Source of the DNA: Microcaldota archaeon
GTDB lineage: Archaea > Micrarchaeota > Micrarchaeia > Micrarchaeales > CABMGC01
Reading direction: 5' to 3'
Assembly (NCBI GenBank): GCA_021805625.1
Contig: JAJZEU010000143.1
Span: forward strand, 1 to 6,970
Length of the DNA: 6,970 nucleotides
The notes under the pieces were generated by a model. It was not told the origin of the DNA. It saw only the letters and a list, made by a program, of their open reading frames with translations, and did no database searches. Shown here piece by piece: positions 1-4,818 of this stretch (positions within the stretch are counted from its first letter, which is position 1; each line of letters starts with the position of its first letter). Position numbers and translations under genes: made by a program.

Positions 1-110
1 TCCTGGCCGGTATATTTCTTGATGACAGCAGAAACGTTCTGGACAGCTTCCTTTGCGATTTCACCAAGTTTTCCGGTTGCAATTACTTTACCGTTTTCCT
101 TTTCCTGAGC
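1..110 (-). pseudogene. lonB: Fragment of archaeal LonB ATP-dependent protease (5' part lost, 3' end beyond window)
   Basis: Reading the minus strand from base 110 to base 1 gives a protein stretch starting [20 protein letters not shown] and continuing [15 protein letters not shown]. This is the conserved segment linking the ATPase and protease domains of archaeal membrane LonB, where homologues read TPA-x-S-K-x-EGKVIATG (family knowledge). LonB degrades unfolded and regulatory proteins at the inner face of the membrane. The frame stays open to the left edge, so the protease domain with its catalytic Ser-Lys pair lies outside. Upstream, similarity ends exactly at the Ala of the TPA motif. The same frame then carries unrelated residues ([13 protein letters not shown]) and meets a TGA near base 155, with no usable start. 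The ATPase half is therefore absent or separated here, and the gene looks broken. A sequencing frameshift combined with an intein is the main alternative. Confidence 0.8.
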
Positions 111-244
111 GGATGAACTTCGACCCAGGATATATCTTTCATGAAAAAATTGTGATCAGGCTCTATCGGGATGGTACTCGCATTTGCTTCACGTACTAGT
201 TCCTTTATTAGTTTCTCTAGTTCCTTATCCTCATTCGTTGACAT
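83..244 (-). pseudogene. Short coding stretch with intein-like C-terminal block, possibly a decayed intein in lon
   Basis: The frame is open for about 82 codons from roughly base 328; its first ATG, at 244, gives 53 residues ending at TAA (83-85). It begins MSTNEDKELEKLIKELVREA, a charged likely helix, and goes on to [17 protein letters not shown] just before the point where LonB similarity begins in another frame. Intein block F typically reads like D-x-x-HNFF...VHN followed by Ser, Thr or Cys. The stretch DHNFF...VEVH resembles it and lies exactly where an intein C-terminus would join the LonB extein. The final Asn and the +1 residue are missing, and a 4- or 7-base deletion would explain both that loss and the frame change. 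No block A or B or homing endonuclease motif was recognised upstream. The stretch could instead be a small unrelated gene or chance. Confidence 0.35.
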
Positions 245-635
245 AGCATGAGTATAATACGTATCAATATATACATTTACCGATGTTGTGGGCTTCCTTC
301 GATTCTTTCCTGCTTGCAGATATCCATTTGTTGTTTTCCATTACCCCAACATACTGAGTATTTGTTCTATATCAAACAGAAATAGGGGTTGAATCTTGAA
401 ATAATGGGGTGGGGAATTTATATCGCAAAGGGCAAGCGGGAGGGGAGGGAAGTGCTTGCCTCAGCGCATTTCTTTATCTTATTATTGCCCATATTCGCGA
501 ATTCAACCCTTGATAAAGATTGTGAATTTTCTGATTTATATACGTTGCTTATTCTTGAATTTTATTTACCATATTTTTAGATTTTTGAACGTGCCTACTC
601 GTTAAATTCTAAATTACAGAATTCATAGCAGAAAG
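245..635. other. AT-rich stretch without a convincing gene
   Basis: No intact gene is supported here. On the minus strand near 360-245, three frames each give short protein-like pieces broken by stops, which suggests decayed coding sequence upstream of the lon fragment. On the plus strand, a 63-codon frame at 389-580 (TTG start) has no ribosome site, a low-complexity hydrophobic tail and no familiar motif, so I do not call it. A 9-base inverted repeat, GGGTTGAAT at 386-394 and ATTCAACCC at 501-509, is the only structure noticed. The left boundary of the downstream TnpB element probably lies in or just after this stretch, but I cannot place it. Confidence 0.5.
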
Positions 636-657
636 CCCCTATCCTTTCAGATATGGG
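636..657 (+). repeat. Left-flank hairpin of the TnpB element
   Basis: CCCCTATC (636-643) and GATATGGG (650-657) form an 8-base stem with one mismatch around the loop CTTTCA. The core CCTATCCTTT (638-647) is repeated exactly at 1967-1976, at the other end of tnpB, also within a hairpin. IS200/IS605 elements carry subterminal hairpins at both ends that their Y1 transposase recognises. This is therefore probably the left-end structure, although the exact tip of the element is not visible. Confidence 0.5.
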
Positions 658-686
658 ATGAATGCGAAACTGAATGAAGCAAAAGG

Positions 687-719
687 TTATAAGATTTAGT
701 ATAGTATAATTTCATGGTG
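687..719 (+). promoter_or_regulatory. Probable promoter and ribosome site of tnpB
   Basis: TTATAAG at 687-693, preceded by the purine-rich AAAAGG, resembles an archaeal TATA box with BRE. Transcription would start near 714-717. GGTG at 716-719, eight bases before the ATG at 728, fits the archaeal Shine-Dalgarno core. The two signals partly compete because such a short leader would barely contain the GGTG. Another AT-rich run at 700-710 is a possible alternative TATA box. Confidence 0.4.
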
Positions 720-727
720 TGAAGTAA

Positions 728-1978
728 ATGAAACTGACGCAGGTTGTAAAGGTAGAAGGCGATTATAAGGTATTAGACAACCTCGCCAGAATAGCCAACG
801 GGTTATACAATTCCGCATTGTATGAAAGCAATCAACGGTATAAGAAGGAACACAAATTCTACTTCTACTACGATTTTTGCAGCATGCTTAAGGAAAACAA
901 ACTGTATGTATTGCTTCCATCGCAGACTTCACAGGCGGTTCTTCAGAAAGTAGAAGGCTCTATAAAATCCTTCATAAAACTCCATAAGAACACCAAGAAT
1001 GCTGGTTTTCCACACTACCATAAAAAGGATACTCCCTGGGTTATTCCATTCAAATCGCAGCAGATAAGGATTGAGAACAACATCCTAACAGTCCCAATGT
1101 CGATGCAGTACAGGAAAGAGAAGGGGGTAGACCATCTGGATTTGAAGATACCGAACCTTCGTTATTCTGGTAATGTAAAGTATGCTGAAATCTACAAATC
1201 GGAATCCGGCAAATGGTATGCGTCGGTAGTAATCGATGTGGAAGAACAACCGGAAACCTCTCCAAAAGGCAGCCTCTACATCGATTTGGGCGTAAAGAAC
1301 CTCGCGGCAGTCTACGACGGCGATAAGGCCACCATCTATTCTGGAGGCATGGCGAGTTCAACTGAAAGATACAGAAACAAGAAGAACGCGGAATACCAAT
1401 CCCGGCTCTCTGCCATAGGCAAGAAGACAAGCAAACAAAAGAGGCAAGATGCAAGGAAGGCGCTGCAGCAATTAAAACAGATGTTTCATTCGATGACCAA
1501 AACTATTGTGGAAACGGCGAAGAATGAAGGAAAAGGCATAGTGGTTGGTGACCTGTCTCATATAAGGGATGGTGTACATTATAACGACAATGCCAACCAG
1601 AAGATCCACCAGTGGCAGTTTGGAGAGATAACGAGGCAATTGTTCTACAAGGCAAAACTGCTTGGCGTCAAGGTAACCAAAATATCTGAAAGAGACACGT
1701 CAAGAACATGCGCATTATGCGGAAAAGAGATAAACGGCAGAGTGCATAGGGGGCTGTACAGATGTAAACTGTACGGCAAGGAGTTCAACGCCGATGTAAA
1801 CGGCGTGATGAACATAATGAAAAGGTATCTCCAAATCCCTCTAACGAAAGGAAGTGGGATAGGAGTAGTGGGTGTCCTGGCACACCCAGCGGTATACCAT
1901 TGGGATGAGCACAAATGGCGCTATGATGCCAATGGTCGAAACGAACCTTTAAACCGTGAGGAACCTCCTATCCTTTAG
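728..1978 (+). CDS. tnpB: TnpB (OrfB) RNA-guided nuclease of an IS200/IS605-type (IS1341-like) element, probably impaired
   Basis: The protein has 416 residues, a usual length for TnpB. TnpB proteins are RNA-guided DNA nucleases encoded by IS200/IS605 elements and are related to Cas12. The N-terminal part (about 1-175) matches the OrfB wedge/REC region. RuvC-I is at YIDLGVKN with Asp186. The RuvC-II region reads IVVGDLSHIR (271-280), with Gly274 where many family members have the catalytic Glu. The conserved HQWQFGEITRQ segment (294-304) and TSRTC (324-328) follow. The zinc ribbon has Cys328, Cys331 and Cys346, but position 349 is Tyr (codon TAC), so the fourth ligand is lost. RuvC-III Asp356 (NADVNG) is present. 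The C-terminal tail (GSGIGVVGVL to NREEPPIL) is typical of archaeal members, where the DNA also encodes the guide-RNA scaffold. No tnpA lies nearby, so the element is either non-autonomous or mobilised in trans. Confidence 0.93.
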   Translation: MKLTQVVKVEGDYKVLDNLARIANGLYNSALYESNQRYKKEHKFYFYYDFCSMLKENKLYVLLPSQTSQAVLQKVEGSIKSFIKLHKNTKNAGFPHYHKKDTPWVIPFKSQQIRIENNILTVPMSMQYRKEKGVDHLDLKIPNLRYSGNVKYAEIYKSESGKWYASVVIDVEEQPETSPKGSLYIDLGVKNLAAVYDGDKATIYSGGMASSTERYRNKKNAEYQSRLSAIGKKTSKQKRQDARKALQQLKQMFHSMTKTIVETAKNEGKGIVVGDLSHIRDGVHYNDNANQKIHQWQFGEITRQLFYKAKLLGVKVTKISERDTSRTCALCGKEINGRVHRGLYRCKLYGKEFNADVNGVMNIMKRYLQIPLTKGSGIGVVGVLAHPAVYHWDEHKWRYDANGRNEPLNREEPPIL

Positions 1979-1990
1979 ATAGGAGAGGAT
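1830..1990 (+). ncRNA. Predicted reRNA/omega-RNA scaffold overlapping the tnpB 3' end
   Basis: In IS605-type elements the guide RNA scaffold lies in the last part of tnpB and the right end of the element, and the guide is taken from the DNA just beyond that end. Here the conserved tail region of tnpB is followed by a strong terminal hairpin (1965-1985), as expected. The boundaries are inferred from the family arrangement, not seen directly. The guide would begin a few bases after 1985, inside or at the stop of the convergent regulator gene. Confidence 0.4.
1965..1985 (+). repeat. Right-end hairpin of the TnpB element
   Basis: CTCCTATC (1965-1972) and GATAGGAG (1978-1985) form a perfect 8-base stem around the five-base loop CTTTA. 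The tnpB stop codon TAG (1976-1978) lies across the loop and the first stem base. The sequence CCTATCCTTT is shared with the left-flank hairpin, and both copies are followed shortly by GGATG. It is probably the right-end recognition hairpin and the last stem of the guide-RNA scaffold. It may also end transcripts of either convergent gene. Confidence 0.55.
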
Positions 1991-1991
1991 G

Positions 1992-3032
1992 TCAGACCCA
2001 TATGAATCTGTAGCTATCTTTTGCATTTAGGTTTCTAAGCGGCAGCAGACCCTTTATGGTTTTTGTAATAAATGCATGCTTTTCCCTCACATTCTCTTTT
2101 TTTAGCAGTGCCATATGCCATTTTACGGCCTTGCGTATAGCTGCCTTTTTGTCTTCGGCGAAGGTCATACCAAATGACCTGTAGCTACCGCTTATTGGCG
2201 CTATCATAGGGAAGCCATTGAGCAGAGGCTGCGGTTCATCTTCAGCCATATAGTGGCTGCGCATACGGGGAAATGCTACACTTGTCGTATTTTTGTTAAA
2301 CTGATATCGCATGAAATAGGATAAAAGATGGCCGTAACTGGGATTTTGCACTGCTATTGTGAATCTCCTAATCATGCCTTTCCGGACCAGCTTAAATATT
2401 CTGTATCTTATTGTTGCTTCGTTTATGCCTAGGAGCTTGCCGAGACTTCTGTAGCTCGTTCTGGAATTCTGATTCAGAGCCGTCAGCATATCCCGGTCTT
2501 TGCCATCTACTTTCATTTCCTTCCTTACGAAATCTGCAAAGTGGTTGTTTAGGGGTATGTAACCCAGCTGCGGGAACACGAACTCCGAAGGCCTCATCTC
2601 TGGTATATACTCCGCCATACTTGCATTCAGATCTGTTTCCCATTTTATATAATTTATGGGGGTATCGGCAGCCGCGAACAGGAGCAGATCATAGCCCCCC
2701 TCTGTTAGATATACGTCTTGGGCGTATATGTCATCTCTGAAGAGTCCTCTTAGAAATTGTTCATCCGGCTTTTTGCCAAATTTTACAGTTATGATGTGCC
2801 TATCGACCAGGCCCAGGCTGTCCATGTCTATTTCAAGCGTAAATCTTATGTCAAACTGCTTAGTTAACGCGGCTAGAAGCCTGTTTGCAGTCGCTACCGA
2901 GCACTTCATGATTTTGGCAAGTTTGGTAATCCCAATTCTGGAGTTTGCGCTAAGCTCTCTGATTGCTATTTTTTCCCTGTTTGTAAAGTTAAAATACCCA
3001 GGCAACATGGATATAAATCTCAAGAAAACCAT
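1992..3032 (-). CDS. Lrp/AsnC-like transcription regulator with two helix-turn-helix domains
   Basis: The protein has 346 residues, about twice the length of an ordinary Lrp/AsnC regulator. Residues 18-60 (REKIAIRELSANSRIGITKL and on) form a first AsnC-type HTH. Residues about 77-140 (RHIITVKF, then LTEGGYDLLLFAAA) resemble the ligand-sensing RAM fold, whose hallmark is a Gly-x-Tyr-Asp turn. Residues 178-226 (KDRDMLTALNQNSRTSYRSL, then NEATIRYRIFKLVRKGMIRR) are a second, very typical Lrp HTH, followed by about 120 residues of less clear fold. It is probably a cytoplasmic DNA-binding protein responding to an amino acid or other small molecule; the ligand is unknown. It is divergent from the EamA transporter and shares a palindromic operator with it, so auto-control and control of the transporter are likely. 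I chose ATG 3030-3032; ATG 3006-3008 (MLPGYF) is an alternative. Its stop sits a few bases from the TnpB right end, so the last residues may have been altered by insertion. Confidence 0.8.
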   Translation of the reverse strand: MVFLRFISMLPGYFNFTNREKIAIRELSANSRIGITKLAKIMKCSVATANRLLAALTKQFDIRFTLEIDMDSLGLVDRHIITVKFGKKPDEQFLRGLFRDDIYAQDVYLTEGGYDLLLFAAADTPINYIKWETDLNASMAEYIPEMRPSEFVFPQLGYIPLNNHFADFVRKEMKVDGKDRDMLTALNQNSRTSYRSLGKLLGINEATIRYRIFKLVRKGMIRRFTIAVQNPSYGHLLSYFMRYQFNKNTTSVAFPRMRSHYMAEDEPQPLLNGFPMIAPISGSYRSFGMTFAEDKKAAIRKAVKWHMALLKKENVREKHAFITKTIKGLLPLRNLNAKDSYRFIWV

Positions 3033-3040
3033 AAAAATGC

Positions 3041-3048
3041 ATGTACAT
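3041..3048. promoter_or_regulatory. Small palindrome ATGTACAT, possible secondary regulator site
   Basis: The perfect 8-base palindrome ATGTACAT lies 9 bases upstream of the regulator start. Its extended form TACATAA shares the TACATA core with the arms of the larger inverted repeat at 3061-3080. It could be a second, weaker binding site of the same regulator, placed close to the start of the regulator transcript. The short length makes chance occurrence possible in AT-rich DNA. Confidence 0.3.
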
Positions 3049-3060
3049 AAATCTGAAAAT

Positions 3061-3080
3061 TATGTAAATAAATTTACATA
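3061..3080. promoter_or_regulatory. 20-base inverted repeat, likely operator between regulator and EamA transporter
   Basis: TATGTAAAT-AA-ATTTACATA is an inverted repeat with perfect 9-base arms and a two-base centre, the size and AT-rich kind of site favoured by dimeric Lrp/AsnC proteins. It lies 13 bases upstream of the TATA box of the transporter gene and covers the expected TATA/BRE zone of the regulator gene on the other strand. Binding could therefore repress the regulator and activate or repress the transporter. The link to this particular regulator is inferred from position. Confidence 0.6.
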
Positions 3081-3092
3081 TATACTTGGGTT

Positions 3093-3100
3093 TTTTATAT
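3093..3100 (+). promoter_or_regulatory. TATA box of the EamA transporter gene
   Basis: TTTTATAT is centred about 26 bases before the ATG at 3122. That spacing puts the transcription start at or next to the start codon, so the mRNA is probably leaderless, and no Shine-Dalgarno site is seen. This supports the ATG at 3122 over the TTG at 3119. Confidence 0.55.
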
Positions 3101-3121
3101 GTGGATTCTGTACGCTAATTG

Positions 3122-4387
3122 ATGAAAATATCATACAAAGGAGCAGTGGCGCTTGCAATAGTGGTATTTGAGATATCGCTCTGGTCTATCTTCCTGCAGA
3201 TAGGCGGAAGCGGCATAGGCCTACTTCCAGAGCTGTTCTATGGATTTCTTGTGGGTTCGGTATTTTCAGTTGCAGTAAGTTTGGCTCATGACAGAGGAAA
3301 GGGGCTGGCATCGATAATGCGCAATCCTAAGCTATTGCTGATAATGTTTGCTGCCGGGCTCTTTAATGACATACTAACACAGCTCTTTCTAGGGATTGGT
3401 ACGTTAGGCACAAATCCATCAATAGGTTCGATAGTGTTCAGGAGTTGGGTAATAATGGTCGCCCTGTTCACACCGATTGTACTGAAACAGAAGGTGGGAA
3501 CAAAACAGCTATTGTCAACATTCATAGGTTTTCTAGGCATATACATCATACTTAGTGGAGGCACAATCATTAGCTTCAACTATACCCAGGTGCCATTTAT
3601 TGGTATATTGCTCCTCGCTGCCGCCTGTAGCACAGTGTCGATCCTTATAATGAACAAATATAACACAGATACCATAGGCACCATCGCCTTATTCAATATT
3701 GCATCTCTAATGTTTGTCGCGGTCCTGATGTTCATAACGGGCACCAATCTAGTCGTAGCGTTTCCTCCCGAAATCCTCTTTTCGATACTTTTCCTGGGCA
3801 TAATCGCATATGGGGCGGGCACAATGCTCTATTACTATTCTATAAAAATTCTAGGACCGCTGGTTACAGGAAATTCTGTACTCATGGTTCCATTTTTAAC
3901 GATCTTGTTCTCGTTCTTGATTGTGGGAACACCGATCAAATTTTATTATATAATCGCCGCGTCTCTCACCGGCATCGGAGTGGTATTTCAACACAGATAC
4001 TCTTCCAATTCCAAACGCATAACTCAAAAAAAGGCACTTGAGCAGATAAACATCTTTGATATAACAAGTGCTTTTATAAGTAACCCCGGCCTTGAAATAA
4101 AGGAACATATGGTAGGTGACAACAGAGCATTCGCGATAAAACTAAACAATGCGGATTTTGACTGGAAATTGCATGCGGACATCTTTAAAAAAAGAGGGTG
4201 TATGGTATTTACCAATAAGAATCCCCACAGAGAAGCAAGAAATGAAGAGATAATGTTCATAAACGATGTGCTGGGACTTGATGAAGGAGACACCGCATTG
4301 ATAGGATTAGGTAATCCGCAAAACTTGGAGAGTTCGCTTGAAGAATTTGTTTTATCCGCGCGAAGTGGTATGGGAACATCTGATTAA
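3122..4387 (+). CDS. EamA/DMT-family transporter with an extra C-terminal cytoplasmic domain
   Basis: The protein has 421 residues. The first 290 or so contain about ten hydrophobic segments (roughly 8-28, 35-55, 70-90, 100-122, 128-147, 155-175, 185-207, 215-237, 244-264 and 270-288) in the two-times-five pattern of EamA drug/metabolite transporters. In the second half, ILGPLVTGNSVLMVPFLTIL resembles the conserved end of an EamA repeat. Family members export or import amino acids, sugars or other metabolites across the cytoplasmic membrane; the substrate here is unknown. Ordinary members end near 300 residues. This one continues for about 125 soluble residues (from KRITQKKALEQINIFDIT to the end) with no domain I recognise, perhaps sensing or gating. 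It is divergent from the Lrp-like regulator and probably controlled by it. A TTG three bases upstream is a less likely start. Confidence 0.8.
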   Translation: MKISYKGAVALAIVVFEISLWSIFLQIGGSGIGLLPELFYGFLVGSVFSVAVSLAHDRGKGLASIMRNPKLLLIMFAAGLFNDILTQLFLGIGTLGTNPSIGSIVFRSWVIMVALFTPIVLKQKVGTKQLLSTFIGFLGIYIILSGGTIISFNYTQVPFIGILLLAAACSTVSILIMNKYNTDTIGTIALFNIASLMFVAVLMFITGTNLVVAFPPEILFSILFLGIIAYGAGTMLYYYSIKILGPLVTGNSVLMVPFLTILFSFLIVGTPIKFYYIIAASLTGIGVVFQHRYSSNSKRITQKKALEQINIFDITSAFISNPGLEIKEHMVGDNRAFAIKLNNADFDWKLHADIFKKRGCMVFTNKNPHREARNEEIMFINDVLGLDEGDTALIGLGNPQNLESSLEEFVLSARSGMGTSD

Positions 4388-4399
4388 CCAAGCAGGGAT

Positions 4400-4424
4400 G
4401 GAACGGCTGGTTCCGTCGCCTTTT
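4400..4424 (+). terminator. Weak terminator-like hairpin after the EamA gene
   Basis: GGAAC (4400-4404) and GTTCC (4410-4414) form a 5-base stem with the loop GGCTG, followed by a short T run at 4421-4424. It lies between two convergent genes, as a terminator should. The T run is short and the stem is small, so the call is tentative. Confidence 0.3.
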
Positions 4425-4450
4425 GCTTATACGAAGCGGTATAGAATCCA

Positions 4451-4720
4451 TTAGTCTACAAGTATGTTCTCTATTGCTTCTTCCAGAAATTCCTTGATCT
4501 TTGAATAAACTTCCTTCGCAGCCTGGTCCTTTTCCTTCTGCCATAGGTGTATTGAAAACTCGTACGGCGTCATGCCCAAAAGATGCACGGGTATCTGAGG
4601 TTCTCCGCCATCCATTACAGCGCGCTTGACCATGACAAAATCACTATTTCTTACTGCGTTGTAGAGCCTCTGATTGAGCTGTTGCTGTATCTTCCGCTCG
4701 TTTATCTTTTGGATATTCAT
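4451..4720 (-). CDS. Small ankyrin-repeat-like protein
   Basis: The protein has 89 residues. After a basic, Gln-rich start (MNIQKINERKIQQQLNQ), it reads LYNAVRNSDFVMVKRAVMDG, then GEPQI and GMTPYEFSIHLWQKEKDQAA. This follows the ankyrin plan: helix, helix, Gly turn, then G-M-T-P-x-x-x-A-like start of the next repeat. The remainder (KEVYSKIKEFLEEAIENILV) would form a capping helix. Ankyrin proteins bind other proteins; no partner is evident. The gene has its own TATA box and GGCGG ribosome site, which supports it as real. It lies downstream of the ABC operon on the same strand but is separated from it by a hairpin and a promoter. One and a half repeats is unusually few, so the family assignment is tentative. 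Confidence 0.6.
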   Translation of the reverse strand: MNIQKINERKIQQQLNQRLYNAVRNSDFVMVKRAVMDGGEPQIPVHLLGMTPYEFSIHLWQKEKDQAAKEVYSKIKEFLEEAIENILVD

Positions 4721-4723
4721 CTT

Positions 4724-4765
4724 ACCGCCGTTGTATGCAAACCTGTCGTTTTTCTTGTATTTAAA
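4724..4765 (-). promoter_or_regulatory. Promoter and ribosome site of the ankyrin-like gene
   Basis: On the minus strand, TTTAAATA (4765-4758) is preceded by AAGG, a good archaeal TATA box with BRE. Transcription should start near 4735-4738. GGCGGT (4729-4724) lies just before the ATG at 4720 and can serve as a Shine-Dalgarno site. Together they show the small gene can be expressed independently of the ABC operon. Confidence 0.55.
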
Positions 4766-4799
4766 CCTTGCTCAGATATTATTCCAAATTCTAAAGGCC

Positions 4800-4814
4800 G
4801 CAAAGGTGCTTTGC
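4800..4814 (-). terminator. Hairpin after the ABC operon, possible terminator
   Basis: GCAAAG and CTTTGC form a perfect 6-base stem with a three-base loop, four bases beyond the stop of permease 2. On the minus strand it is followed by GGCCTTTAGAATTT, a poor T-rich tail. It is well placed to end the operon transcript before the promoter of the next gene, but it lacks a strong T run. Confidence 0.35.
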
Positions 4815-4818
4815 AGTG

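Noticed and set aside
113..160. Reading the LonB frame upstream ([13 protein letters not shown]) as a genuine new N-terminus
   Set aside because: There is no start codon between the TGA near 155 and the LonB segment, and known LonB proteins have a full ATPase domain here.
389..580. 63-codon plus-strand frame with TTG start
   Set aside because: It has no ribosome site or promoter of its own and no recognisable motif, its composition is like chance AT-rich translation, and it spans a region of apparent decay.
1050..1454. Minus-strand frame of 134 codons within tnpB
   Set aside because: It has shadow composition (many Cys, Arg, Pro and Ser) antisense to the conserved TnpB core.
3041..3100. Repeated TACATA/ATGTA motifs considered as a CRISPR-like or iteron array
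   Set aside because: There are only two or three short copies, not evenly spaced and with no spacers; they are better read as regulator half-sites.
2728..3171. Plus-strand frame of 147 codons across the regulator 5' end and promoter
   Set aside because: It is antisense to the regulator, runs across the operator and TATA box into the transporter gene, and shows no protein features.
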